Under the pieces are notes generated by a model that saw nothing but the letters and a program-made list of their open reading frames with translations, searched no databases and was not told the origin of the DNA. DNA of 64,000 nucleotides. It comes from Rhodospirillales bacterium (GTDB taxonomy: Bacteria; Pseudomonadota; Alphaproteobacteria; ATCC43930; CGMCC-115725). Shown one piece after another: positions 8,643-16,683 of the stretch (its first letter is position 1; each line of letters begins with the position of its first letter). The DNA lies in assembly GCA_028288725.1 (NCBI GenBank), contig JAQGIC010000062.1, positions 1-64,000 of the forward strand. The letters run 5' to 3'. The translations under genes were made by a program, and so were the position numbers.

Positions 8643-9563
8643 TCATCGAAACCGCACGAGATCTTCCTTCAATAGCTCGGTGTTGATGGCGAATGCCGCG
8701 GCGGCGCCCTCGCCTGCAGCGACGATAGCGAGCTGGATGTGATGGGCGGCATCGCCGGCAACGAACACGCCGCGCACTCCCGTCTTGCCGTAGCCGGCGG
8801 TCCGCACCGTATGGTGCAGCACTTGGATTCCCAGGCTTTCGGCCAGATTGGATCCGATCCGGCCGCGAGAGGGAAAGAACAACGCCCGTGCCGCCAGAGG
8901 CTCGGCAGCGGTAAAGCGAACCTCCCGCAATTCTCCGTTGGCACCCTCGAGCGACTGGACGCGATCGTCGCGAATCTTGATGCCGTTTGATGCCAATCGG
9001 CGGCGCTGGGCAGCGCTTATCGCCCGGCGATCGTCGGTCAACATGATGATGTCGGACGACCAGCCGGTCAATTCCAGCGCAAGCGTGACCGCTTCCTTGC
9101 CGAGCCCATAGACCGCAATAGATTGCCCGCGATGTTTATAACCGTCGCAATAAGGGCAATGCCATACGCTCGTCCCATAGAATGCCTCGATCCCCGTGAT
9201 CGGCGGCAGTTCATCGACGACGCCGGTAGCGATCAACAGCTTGCGCGCGTTGAGTTCGACACCGTCGCGTGTTTGCAGGCGAAATCCGAGGGCCTCGGAC
9301 CTGACAGCGAGGACTTCGGTATTCTCGCGCATCTCGACCGTGTCGTAGGTGGCCAGTTCAAGGCGCCCCAGCCGCCGCAGGTCGCCCGGCGGAGAGCGAT
9401 CGCGGGTCAGGAAGCCGCCCAGTTCGGACGAGTGGCGATTGCGCGGCCGGCTGGCGTCGCAGACGATGACCCGCCGGCAGGCCCGCGCGAGGATCAGGGC
9501 CGCCGAGAGGCCGGCCGGGCCGCCACCCACGATCGCCACGTCGTAAAGCATCTCATCGATCAC
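8643..9563 (-). CDS. Thioredoxin-reductase-like NAD(P)/FAD oxidoreductase
   Basis: A two-dinucleotide-domain flavoprotein of about 306 residues. FAD motif VAIVGGGPAGLSAALILA lies at the N terminus. The disulfide redox centre is HCPYCDGY (CxxC) near 140, the NAD(P) motif is AVYGLGKEAVTLALEL near 155, and the C-terminal FAD signature is GVRGVFVAGDAAHHIQLAIV. This is the YumC/TrxB layout with a low-molecular-weight TrxR-type CxxC. Electron donor and partner are not evident, as no thioredoxin gene is adjacent. Either GTG 9563 or ATG 9551 could be the start. It follows the SDR gene by 39 bp on the same strand and probably shares its EcfG-like promoter. Confidence 0.85.
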   Translation of the reverse strand: MIDEMLYDVAIVGGGPAGLSAALILARACRRVIVCDASRPRNRHSSELGGFLTRDRSPPGDLRRLGRLELATYDTVEMRENTEVLAVRSEALGFRLQTRDGVELNARKLLIATGVVDELPPITGIEAFYGTSVWHCPYCDGYKHRGQSIAVYGLGKEAVTLALELTGWSSDIIMLTDDRRAISAAQRRRLASNGIKIRDDRVQSLEGANGELREVRFTAAEPLAARALFFPSRGRIGSNLAESLGIQVLHHTVRTAGYGKTGVRGVFVAGDAAHHIQLAIVAAGEGAAAAFAINTELLKEDLVRFR

Positions 9564-9602
9564 GTCGAAATATCCGTTCGTGCCGCCATAGGCCCAAGGC
9601 GA

Positions 9603-10478
9603 TCACAGCATCGGTCGGCCGCCGGTGACCGGGATGATGGCGCCAGTCATGTAGCTGGCCTCGTTCGAGGCCAGCAGCACGTAAGCCGCAGCCATTTCGG
9701 CCGGCTGTGCCGGACGTTTGAGCGGCGTATTTTCCCCGAACTTTGCAACGGCCTCGGCCGGCATGGTCGACGGGATCAGCGGTGTCCAGACCGGTCCCGG
9801 CGCCACGGCATTGACGCGGATGCCACGTTCGGCCAACAGCCCGGCGAGACCGGCGGTGAAATTGGCGATGGCGCCCTTGGTCGTGGCGTACGCCAGCAAA
9901 TGGGGCGACGGATTCTTGGCGTTGATCGAGCTCGTGTTGATGATCGTGGCACCTGCCTGCATATGCGGCACCGCGGCCTGGCAGAGATGGAACATACCGT
10001 CGACGTTGGTCTGGAACGTTCGGCGCCATTCTTCCGGGGGAATATCCTCAAGCGTGTCGTAGCTGCGCTGGAAGGCGGCATTGTTCACCAGAATATCGAT
10101 GCGGCCGAACGCTTGAATCGTTTGGGCGACGACGGCCTGGGCATGGTTGCGGTCGCCGATGTCGCCGGCGACCAGCACCGCCCGCTGCCCGGCGCCTTCC
10201 ACCCAACGGGACGTCTCACGCGCGTCCCGCTCCTCGTCGAGATAGGCGATCACCACGTCGGCGCCCTCGCGGGCGAAGGCGATCGCGACGGCGCGGCCGA
10301 TACCGGAATCGGCCCCGGTGATGATCGCGACCTGACCGACCAGCCTGCCGGCACCTCGGTAGCTTTCCTCACCATGATCTGGAGTTGGATCAAGTTCGGC
10401 CGTGCTGCCAGGCGACGATTGCTGTTGCTTCGGGATCGGCGGGTGCGGACCGCGCGTCCGGGGGTCTTCGTTCGCCAT
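9603..10478 (-). CDS. Short-chain dehydrogenase/reductase (YghA/general stress protein 39 type)
   Basis: A 291-residue SDR with a Pro/Gln-rich N-terminal extension (GPHPPIPKQQQSSPGSTAEL) before the catalytic domain, as in YghA and B. subtilis stress protein 39. The cofactor motif is TGADSGIGRAVA and the structural motif is NNAA. The active site is the INTSSINA Ser followed by YATTKGA (YxxxK), and the C terminus ends PVTGGRPML. The family oxidises or reduces small alcohols and aldehydes with NAD(P)H. ATG 10478 follows AGGAG. An exact GGAAC-N17-GTT promoter motif lies about 30 bp upstream (10508-10532), in agreement with the stress linkage of the family. Confidence 0.9.
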   Translation of the reverse strand: MANEDPRTRGPHPPIPKQQQSSPGSTAELDPTPDHGEESYRGAGRLVGQVAIITGADSGIGRAVAIAFAREGADVVIAYLDEERDARETSRWVEGAGQRAVLVAGDIGDRNHAQAVVAQTIQAFGRIDILVNNAAFQRSYDTLEDIPPEEWRRTFQTNVDGMFHLCQAAVPHMQAGATIINTSSINAKNPSPHLLAYATTKGAIANFTAGLAGLLAERGIRVNAVAPGPVWTPLIPSTMPAEAVAKFGENTPLKRPAQPAEMAAAYVLLASNEASYMTGAIIPVTGGRPML

Positions 10479-10507
10479 AGCCGCTCTCCTGTTGTGGACA
10501 AGCCCGA

Positions 10508-10532
10508 AACAGGACGGCCGAGAATTCGTTCC
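10508..10532 (-). promoter_or_regulatory. EcfG-like promoter of the SDR/TrxR-like unit
   Basis: Minus strand GGAAC (10532-10528), 17 bases, GTT (10510-10508), about 30 bp upstream of the SDR start codon and within the 223-bp gap to pqqE. Nothing else was recognised in that gap. Confidence 0.7.
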
Positions 10533-10701
10533 GATGCATCTGCGCCTCCGGCGACCGGGTCGCTTCGGCGACGCGACTGAGCCCGCAAGCGGCGGGGGCG
10601 AGCTCATCGTCGAGGATTTGATGGTTCTTCAGGACGGGCGGCCCGGGGATGTCCCGCATGATGAACCAGCCATCTTCCGGCGATAATCCACATCACGCCC
10701 G

Positions 10702-11820
10702 CTAACGGTTCGCCCGAACGGCTATCGCCGGCAATTTCTTGCGGCCGGTGACACCGCGATAGATGAACGGGGCTGCAGACGCGTGACTTTCCATAAGAGC
10801 AGCCGCCACCCGCTCGTGGAACGGCGAGAGCCCGCAGATCGGATCCGCCTCGGCCGCGTCGCCGGCGAGCGCCATGGCTTGACACCGGCAACCGCCCCAA
10901 TCCTCCTCTCGGTGGTCGCAGGACCGGCAGGGTTCCCGCATCCACTCGGTGCTGCGGAACCGGTTGAACGCGTCGGAATGCTGCCAGGTCGCCTCGAGCG
11001 ACGCGTCCTGCACCCGTGGGAAGACGAGGCCGGGCAGGCTTTCCGCCGCGTGGCAGGGCAGTATCTTGCCGGCTGGAGTTACGATCAGCAGCCGCTGCCC
11101 CCAGCCGCCCATGCAGGCTTTCGGCCGGGCCGCATAATAGTCGGGAACGACATAGTCGATCACCGGCCGTCCGTTGAGGCGCGTTCGGGCGGCATCGACC
11201 TCGGCCGTTGCGATCTCGAGCTGCTCCCGGCTCGGCAGCAGCGCCGACCGGTTCTCGAACGCCCAACCGTGGTACTGCACATGGGCGATCTCGATCCGGC
11301 CGGCACCGCTGTCGGCGCCGAACGCGATCATCTCGGGCAGGCGCTCCAGATTTTGGCGATGGACGACGAAGTTGAGGGTGAGGGCCAAGCCGGCCTCGCG
11401 CACCCAACGGGCCACGGCACGCTTCTTGTCATGTCCGCCCGCATAGCCGCCGATCCGGTCGGCCTCCGCCGGGTCGATGTCCTGAAAGCTCAACTGGACA
11501 TGATCCAGGCCCGCTGCCGCAAGATCCCCGATCGCCTCGCGATCCAGCAGGACCCCGGAGGTGATTAGATTGGTGTAGAGCCCGGCGCCGACCGCGTGCC
11601 GCAGCAACGCCGGGAGATCATTGCGCACGGTCGGCTCGCCGCCGGATAGGTGAAGCTGCAACACGCCCAGTGCGGCCGCCTCGTCGAACACGCGTCGCCA
11701 CGTCGATGTGTCCAGTTCCTGGCCGGCGCGGACGAGTTCCAGCGGGTTTGAACAATAGGGACAGCGCAGCGGACAGCGATGGGTCAGTTCGGCGACCAAG
11801 CCGAGTGGCGGGGCCGGCAT
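10702..11820 (-). CDS. pqqE: PQQ biosynthesis radical SAM enzyme PqqE
   Basis: A 372-residue radical SAM protein that makes the Glu-Tyr carbon-carbon crosslink in the PqqA peptide. The SAM cluster cysteines are CPLRCPYC (Cys16, 20, 23), followed by LHLSGGEPTVR. The C-terminal SPASM part carries auxiliary-cluster cysteines in KACMGGWGQRLLIVTPAGKI (with ILPCHAAE), EPCRSCDHREEDWGGCRCQA and PICGLSP. This is a full set. The ATG overlaps the pqqD stop as TGATG; a GTG one codon earlier is also possible. It is the last gene of pqqABCDE. Confidence 0.96.
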   Translation of the reverse strand: MPAPPLGLVAELTHRCPLRCPYCSNPLELVRAGQELDTSTWRRVFDEAAALGVLQLHLSGGEPTVRNDLPALLRHAVGAGLYTNLITSGVLLDREAIGDLAAAGLDHVQLSFQDIDPAEADRIGGYAGGHDKKRAVARWVREAGLALTLNFVVHRQNLERLPEMIAFGADSGAGRIEIAHVQYHGWAFENRSALLPSREQLEIATAEVDAARTRLNGRPVIDYVVPDYYAARPKACMGGWGQRLLIVTPAGKILPCHAAESLPGLVFPRVQDASLEATWQHSDAFNRFRSTEWMREPCRSCDHREEDWGGCRCQAMALAGDAAEADPICGLSPFHERVAAALMESHASAAPFIYRGVTGRKKLPAIAVRANR

Positions 11821-12098
11821 CACAGCGTGACCACTCCCTTTTCCGACAGCTCGCGCAACAAGGCGGCGGCGTCCGCCGAGATGCGATCTGCCGGCGCCTC
11901 GAAGCGCCGTACCAGATCTGCGACGATGGCATCGAGCGAATGGCTGCCGTCAATCAGCCGCAGGATCGCCGTCGCCGGCTCGTCGGGCAGGAAAACCCGT
12001 TCAGGCGAGAGGACCACCCACGCGTTGCGGCGCTGATCGAACTGCAGGCGGACACCCGGCGCAAAGCGTGGAACGACGCTGCCGTCGATCGTCGTCAT
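11820..12098 (-). CDS. pqqD: PQQ biosynthesis peptide chaperone PqqD
   Basis: A 92-residue RiPP-recognition protein that binds PqqA and presents it to PqqE. The typical start VPRFAPGVRLQFDQRRNAWV is followed by LLSPERVFLPDEPATAILRL (as VVLSPERV) and the helix DAIVADLVRRFEAPADRI. Its ATG overlaps the end of pqqC (ATGA type) and its stop overlaps pqqE, showing tight coupling. Confidence 0.95.
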   Translation of the reverse strand: MTTIDGSVVPRFAPGVRLQFDQRRNAWVVLSPERVFLPDEPATAILRLIDGSHSLDAIVADLVRRFEAPADRISADAAALLRELSEKGVVTL

Positions 12099-12838
12099 GA
12101 TCGCCCGATAGCCGGAACGAACGCGTCGGGCGGTATCAGGCCGGGCTCGACATAGGCGAAGTGCAGGGCATCGAGCTGCGCCCACAGCACCTGGCATTTG
12201 AATCGAAGTGCCGCCAGCACCGCCTGCTGCCGTTCGGGCGTCGTTGCGTTTTCCAGCACATAGGAAAGCGCGAAATCGGCGTCTGCGGGCGCCTGGGTCA
12301 GGCGCGCCTCGAAATAGGCGAGGCCGGCCCGGTCGATGAAATCATAGTTCGCCAGCATGCCGCTCATCCGCTCCGCAATGATCGTCGGCGCGAATAGCTC
12401 GGTCAGCGAGGAGGCGACCGCTTCGAGGAGCGGACGGTCGCGGACGAAATGGACATAGGCATCGACCGCGAAGCGCGTGGCCGGAAGAATGCCGGCGGTG
12501 GATACGACATAATCCCGATCCAGGCCCAGCGCCGCGGTCAGATGCAGCCAGCGCTCGATGCCACCTTCACCCGTGCCGTCACCGTCGTGATCGACCAGAC
12601 GGGTGCGCCACGTCCGTCGCAGTTCCGGCGTCGGCAGGCGGGCAAGCAGGTTCGCGTCCTTGGCCGGAATGCGGCTCTGGTAATAATAGCGGTTCAACGC
12701 CCAGGCCTGGACCTGTTCCCGCGTCAGGCGGCCGTCGTGCAGCAGGCGGTGGAACGGGTGGAGGTTGTGGTACCGGCGCGCGCCGATGTCCCGCAGGGCC
12801 TGCTCCAGCTGCCCGGGCGTCAGATTGCCGGCCGTCAT
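12095..12838 (-). CDS. pqqC: Pyrroloquinoline-quinone synthase PqqC
   Basis: A 247-residue all-helical oxidase that carries out ring closure and the final eight-electron oxidation to PQQ without a cofactor. Family motifs are RYHNLHPFHRLLHDG, QVQAWALNRYYYQSRIPAKD, RLVDHDGDGTGEGGIERWL and SSLTELFAPTIIAERM, all close to the standard sequence. The length matches other PqqC proteins. It overlaps pqqB by four bases and pqqD by four bases. Confidence 0.97.
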   Translation of the reverse strand: MTAGNLTPGQLEQALRDIGARRYHNLHPFHRLLHDGRLTREQVQAWALNRYYYQSRIPAKDANLLARLPTPELRRTWRTRLVDHDGDGTGEGGIERWLHLTAALGLDRDYVVSTAGILPATRFAVDAYVHFVRDRPLLEAVASSLTELFAPTIIAERMSGMLANYDFIDRAGLAYFEARLTQAPADADFALSYVLENATTPERQQAVLAALRFKCQVLWAQLDALHFAYVEPGLIPPDAFVPAIGRS

Positions 12839-13737
12839 AGCGTCACCTCCATGCCGTCGTAGGAAACTTCCCAGCCTGCCGCCTCGACCTCGGCCCGTTC
12901 GGAGGAATCGTCCAGCAGTGCGGGATTGGAATTGTTGAGATGGATGAGGATCTTGCGGCCAACGTCGATCGGCCGGAACGCGGCAAGCACGCCGTCCGAT
13001 CCTGCGAGGCTCATGTGCCCCATCCGCCGGCCGGTCTTGGTACCGGCACCACTGCGGATCAGCTCGTCGTCTTGCCAGAGCGTCCCGTCGAAGAAGACGG
13101 CATCGACGCCCTGGAGCCGCCGGGCCAGCCCGTCGGTCATGGCGGCGCAGCTTGGGACGAAGGCGAGGCGGCGGCGGCCGTCGCCGACCAGGACGCCGAT
13201 CACCTCCTCGGTTTCGCCGATCGGCGGCACGGCGCTCCTTTCCAGATAGAGCGGGGTCTTGCCCGGCACGGCAAAGCCTTCGATCGTCAGGCCGCAGGTT
13301 GCCAATGTGACAGGTTGGTCGAGCCTGAGGCTCTCCCGCCGGACCAGATCGGCCGCGAGCGCGTTGAAGATCGGATTGGCGGCGAGGACGGCCTGAACCG
13401 CGGCGGTCGCATGGATGGTGAACGGATGACGCTCGCGTAAGGTCAGTAGGCCGGCGATGGCATCGATGTCGCCATTGGTCAGGACGACGTCGCGAAGGGG
13501 CGACGAGCGGATGCCCTCATGGGGATGCAAGCGCGGGGTCGCCTCGATCTGCTGGCGGAGGTCGGGCGACGCATTCAGCAGGACCCAGTTGCGGCCGTCG
13601 CCGCTGACGGCAAGCGACGTCTGGGAGCGAGGCCGGGCCTTCGGATCGCCCGCTCGCGCCCGCTCGCACCCGGGCGAGTGCGCGTTCCATTGCGGGAAGC
13701 CGCCGCCGGCCGCGGCACCCAGCACGATCGAGATCAT
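12835..13737 (-). CDS. pqqB: PQQ biosynthesis protein PqqB (metallo-beta-lactamase fold)
   Basis: A 300-residue member of the metallo-beta-lactamase superfamily, acting as an iron-dependent hydroxylase on the crosslinked Glu-Tyr intermediate. It opens MISIVLGAAAGGGFPQWNAH, then SPGCERARAG with SQTSLAVSGDG. The LTNGDIDAIAGLLTLRE segment occupies the HxHxDH region, with the usual PqqB replacements, and GHMSLAG and LIHLNNSNP lie near the C terminus. ATG 13737 gives the family start; an upstream start would add five residues. It sits between pqqA and pqqC. Confidence 0.96.
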   Translation of the reverse strand: MISIVLGAAAGGGFPQWNAHSPGCERARAGDPKARPRSQTSLAVSGDGRNWVLLNASPDLRQQIEATPRLHPHEGIRSSPLRDVVLTNGDIDAIAGLLTLRERHPFTIHATAAVQAVLAANPIFNALAADLVRRESLRLDQPVTLATCGLTIEGFAVPGKTPLYLERSAVPPIGETEEVIGVLVGDGRRRLAFVPSCAAMTDGLARRLQGVDAVFFDGTLWQDDELIRSGAGTKTGRRMGHMSLAGSDGVLAAFRPIDVGRKILIHLNNSNPALLDDSSERAEVEAAGWEVSYDGMEVTL

Positions 13738-13774
13738 CGTACCGGCTCGCACGGGTCAGCGGCGTAGCCCGCCA

Positions 13775-13855
13775 TCAACGCAGCGTCGCGCTGACGTAGC
13801 TGTTGATTTCCGCACCGACCGTGATTTCGACGATCCTCGGGGTGTTCCAAGCCAT
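13775..13855 (-). CDS. pqqA: PQQ precursor peptide PqqA
   Basis: A 26-residue peptide, MAWNTPRIVEITVGAEINSY followed by VSATLR. The conserved Glu16 and Tyr20 (EINSY) are the residues joined by PqqE to build PQQ. A strong GGAGG site lies 6 bp before the ATG. A gap of 37 bp to pqqB may hold a processing or attenuation point that sets the usual excess of pqqA message. An exact EcfG-like promoter motif lies about 60 bp upstream (13916-13940). Confidence 0.97.
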   Translation of the reverse strand: MAWNTPRIVEITVGAEINSYVSATLR

Positions 13856-13915
13856 TTGTGCCTCCGGGGTTGGCAGTGCCTGGCCGTTGCGCATCGGCAG
13901 CGGCCATGCAGTCCC

Positions 13916-13940
13916 AACCAGCCGCCCTATGTCGGGTTCC
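13916..13940 (-). promoter_or_regulatory. EcfG-like promoter of pqqABCDE
   Basis: Minus strand GGAAC (13940-13936), 17 bases, GTT (13918-13916), in the only 100-bp gap upstream of pqqA. The spacing to the ATG is about 60 bp. Confidence 0.65.
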
Positions 13941-13955
13941 ATCCTGGCGGCTGCT

Positions 13956-15317
13956 TCAGCGCGTCGCAGTTTTTTGGTCGGCGGCACTGACGCGCCAGAC
14001 CACGTTGCCGACGTCGTCGGCGATCAGCAGGGAGCCGGTCTTGTCCAAGGCCAGCCCGACCGGACGTCCCCGTGCCTTGTTGTCCTTGTCGAGAAACCCG
14101 GTCACGACATCCTGGGCCATGCCGCTCGGATGGCCGCCCGCGAAGGGGATGAAGACGATCTTGTATCCGTTCAGGTGCTGGCGGTTCCAGCTGCCATGCT
14201 CGCCGACGAAAGCACCGCCGCGGTACCGATCGGGCAGGCCGCTGGCCGTATCGAAGACCAGCCCGAGGGGGGCAACGTGCGAACTGAGCGCATAGTCGGG
14301 GACGATGGCCTGGGCCACGAGGTCCGGTCGCTGCGGCATGACCCGGGGGTCGACATGCTGGCCATAGTAGCTATAGGGCCAGCCATAGAACCCGCCGTCC
14401 TTGACCGAGGTCAGATAGTCCGGCACCAGGTTGGGACCGAGTTCGTCGCGCTCGTTGACCACGGCCCAAAGCGCGCCGCTTTCCGGTTCCCAGCTGAGCC
14501 CGTTAGGATTGCGCAATCCGGCGGCGAAGATCCGCGAGCGGCCGGTGGCCCGGTCCACTTCCCAAATCGAGGCGCGGTCCTTTTCCGCCTCCATGCCGTT
14601 CTCGGTGATGTTGCTGTTCGAGCCGATCCCAACATAGAGCAGGGAGCCGTTCTTGCTGGCCACGAGGCTCTTGGTCCAATGATGGTCGATCGGACCGCCC
14701 GGCAATTTCGTCAGGACGGTGCCCGGGGCGGTAATCTTGGTATCGCCATCCTGATAGGGATACCGGACGATCGCATCGGTATCGGCGACATAGAGGTCGT
14801 TGCCGACGAGCGCCACGCCGAAAGGCGAATCGAGATGGTCGAGGAAGACGCCCTGTACGGCCGGTGCGCCGTTGCCGGCAGCGCGCAGCAGGGTGATCCG
14901 GTTGCTGCTGCCGGGCGTGCCGCCCGAGGTCGCCCAGGATTCGATCCAGCCCATGATCAGATCCTTGGGCCGCTTGATCGGCTGAGCGACCGGAGCACGG
15001 GACTCGACCACCAGCACGTCACCGTTGGGCAGGACGTAGAGCGAGCGTGGGTGCTGCAGGCCCGTGGCCAGCGCCTCGACCTGCATGCCAGCCGCAGCGG
15101 CCGGCTTTTCGCCCGGCTTCCAGCCGACGACGGAGGCGATGTGCATCGGCGGAAACAGATATTGCGTGATCTCCGGCAGGGCCGGATGCGCGCCGATCTG
15201 GGTGGAGGGATCGGCGTCATCGTCGCCGCCGCATCCGGCCAGCGACAATACAGATGCGCACAGCAGCGCGAGTTTGAACGTCCGGCGGATCGGCTTGGTC
15301 GTGTGTTTGGCGGACAT
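13956..15317 (-). CDS. PQQ-dependent sorbosone/sugar dehydrogenase, lipoprotein
   Basis: A 453-residue six-bladed propeller of the L-sorbosone dehydrogenase/soluble glucose dehydrogenase family. A signal peptide ends in a lipobox (SLAGC, Cys29), so it is probably anchored to the periplasmic side of a membrane. Family elements include ATGLQHPRSLYVLPNGDVLV, DHLDSPFGVALVGNDLYVAD, DHHWTKSLVASKNGSLLYVG, AAGLRNPNGLSWEPESGALW, FYGWPYSYYGQHVDPR and FVGEHGSWNR. The last three contain residues that line the PQQ pocket in relatives. It oxidises an aldehyde or aldose using PQQ made by the operon immediately downstream. Its ATG overlaps the stop of the DUF2231 gene (TAATG). Confidence 0.9.
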   Translation of the reverse strand: MSAKHTTKPIRRTFKLALLCASVLSLAGCGGDDDADPSTQIGAHPALPEITQYLFPPMHIASVVGWKPGEKPAAAAGMQVEALATGLQHPRSLYVLPNGDVLVVESRAPVAQPIKRPKDLIMGWIESWATSGGTPGSSNRITLLRAAGNGAPAVQGVFLDHLDSPFGVALVGNDLYVADTDAIVRYPYQDGDTKITAPGTVLTKLPGGPIDHHWTKSLVASKNGSLLYVGIGSNSNITENGMEAEKDRASIWEVDRATGRSRIFAAGLRNPNGLSWEPESGALWAVVNERDELGPNLVPDYLTSVKDGGFYGWPYSYYGQHVDPRVMPQRPDLVAQAIVPDYALSSHVAPLGLVFDTASGLPDRYRGGAFVGEHGSWNRQHLNGYKIVFIPFAGGHPSGMAQDVVTGFLDKDNKARGRPVGLALDKTGSLLIADDVGNVVWRVSAADQKTATR

Positions 15318-15763
15318 TATTCGGCCACTCCTACCCGCTCGCGATAGGCCGGAGACCAGCCTATCCAGCCGGTGAACGGCAGGATCAGGACAACCACCAC
15401 CGACAGGATCAACCCGGTCGGGACGACCGACGTCCAGGCATCGCGGCTGTGGACGAGCGTGTTGAAGAGCGACAGCACCAGCACGAGCGCAATACCCAGT
15501 GCGTGCAGCCAGGGGTTTTGCGCCCGGACCGACGCGTGGCGGAGGGCGTCGATCAGATTGGCGATCGCGGCTAGTACGCCCATGACAATACCGACCGTCA
15601 GCAACCAGGCCGAGAAGTCCGCCCACATCATTTCGGCGGTCCGCCAATAGGCAATATCGGTCAGCAAGGCACCGACGAAGCAGGCGATTGGGAAAGGGAC
15701 CAACATCGGAAGGATCGGACGTCTGGCGATCCTGACTGTCGATCCCGGATTGTCGTATTGCAT
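15317..15763 (-). CDS. DUF2231 membrane protein
   Basis: A 148-residue four-helix membrane protein. PMLVPFPIACFVGALLTDIA marks helix 1 with the DUF2231 'HP..V.FPIA' signature (His replaced here). Further helices lie near 47-67, 87-106 and 113-133. Proteins of this family often sit next to PQQ-, heme- or molybdenum-dependent dehydrogenases and may pass electrons to the respiratory chain. It precedes and overlaps the sorbosone dehydrogenase gene, so the two likely form a dehydrogenase/membrane-partner unit. GAAGGAGG lies just before the ATG and an exact EcfG-like motif lies 39 bp upstream (15802-15826). Confidence 0.85.
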   Translation of the reverse strand: MQYDNPGSTVRIARRPILPMLVPFPIACFVGALLTDIAYWRTAEMMWADFSAWLLTVGIVMGVLAAIANLIDALRHASVRAQNPWLHALGIALVLVLSLFNTLVHSRDAWTSVVPTGLILSVVVVLILPFTGWIGWSPAYRERVGVAE

Positions 15764-15801
15764 CCGATCCTCCTTCTCGTCGATCTACGCGTTCGCGCCC
15801 C

Positions 15802-15826
15802 AACCGATCCGACGACCCGTGGTTCC
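15802..15826 (-). promoter_or_regulatory. EcfG-like promoter of the DUF2231-sorbosone dehydrogenase unit
   Basis: Minus strand GGAAC (15826-15822), 17 bases, GTT (15804-15802), about 39 bp upstream of the DUF2231 start. Confidence 0.7.
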
Positions 15827-16084
15827 GCTATAGGCAGCGGCGGAATAGCGCGGCATCTCCAACCAGACCTACGGTGCTCAATGCCAGAACGGTGGGACCC
15901 CGACGAAACTCCCCCAGGCGGAGGCAAGCTCGTGGCGCTGCCGCTTGCATCGTTTCCGGGACCCGTCACGGAGCAGCCGGGCGGCGTCCACCGGATCCGG
16001 CCGGGCCGGCTTGCCTTCGACCGCGTTTCCTGGCGCGAGGTGACGGCGGCTTGTGCAGCCTGTACGCCCAGGTCTTGTCCGGAT

Positions 16085-16260
16085 CCTTGCGGGCGATGGC
16101 GCAGGGTTTCCAGCACCAGGTCATCCCAGTCCCGGGCATCCCCAAGGATGCGTCCGAGGCGACGCAGGGCGTCATTCTCCTTTGGGTGATCTCCCGCTTC
16201 AGCAAAGGCTTGAAGAGGACCAACTGGGCGCGCAGCCGGCGAAGCGATACCGCTGTCGAG
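16085..16260 (-). pseudogene. Frameshifted fragment of a CHAD-domain protein
   Basis: On the minus strand one frame reads TAVSLRRLRAQLVLFKPLLK, the conserved first helix of CHAD domains. Near 16185 the similarity jumps to another frame with ENDALRRLGRILGDARDWDD followed by LVLETLRH, the next CHAD helix with its ARDWD motif. The rest of the domain and any CYTH partner are absent. CHAD domains bind polyphosphate. About 600 bp (15764-16358) between DUF2231 and the DUF3175 gene contains only this relic and the two promoters. Confidence 0.65.
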
Positions 16261-16299
16261 GCACAAACCGCAAAGCGGGGGATGGTTCACGGCACCGGT

Positions 16300-16324
16300 G
16301 GAACGGGACGCAGCGCCGCCACTT
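16300..16324 (+). promoter_or_regulatory. Weak EcfG-like promoter before the DUF3175-tkt unit
   Basis: GGAAC (16300-16304), 17 bases, CTT (16322-16324): one base off the GTT seen at the stronger sites. It lies 35 bp before the DUF3175 ATG. Confidence 0.35.
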
Positions 16325-16358
16325 ATTAGGCCGGACCCTTTTCATCTGGAGATGGTCG

Positions 16359-16655
16359 ATGAGAAAGTCAGCCGAGAGCCGTGGCCGCTGGTCGGCCAAA
16401 GTCACAGAGCACAGCGACGCGCTCGATGTGCGCCAAGGCATCTTCCGCAGCCACGATCCGAAGCGGATTGCGGCTTCGCTCAAGCGGTCGGCCGAGCATA
16501 GCCATCGTCGCAAGGCGAGCCCGTTCCAGTCGGCGATGTCGATGCTGAACTTTTACGTAAACCGCGGCGGCAAGAACCTGCCGGCGACGCAGAAGCAGAC
16601 GCTGGAGAAGGCGAAGGACGAATTGCGCAAACAGTTCGGCCGCACGGCGCGGTGA
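16359..16655 (+). CDS. DUF3175 protein
   Basis: A 98-residue basic protein. The sequence KSAESRGRWSAKVTEHSDAL, then GIFRSHDPKRIAASLKRSAE, FQSAMSMLNFYVNRGGKNLP and TLEKAKDELRKQFGR follows the DUF3175 family throughout. High Lys/Arg content suggests nucleic-acid contact, but no function is known. The ATG follows TGGAG with good spacing. It lies 28 bp upstream of the transketolase start and is probably co-transcribed with it. Confidence 0.85.
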   Translation: MRKSAESRGRWSAKVTEHSDALDVRQGIFRSHDPKRIAASLKRSAEHSHRRKASPFQSAMSMLNFYVNRGGKNLPATQKQTLEKAKDELRKQFGRTAR

Positions 16656-16683
16656 TCCACTGACTGCGATGATGGAGTTCCGA

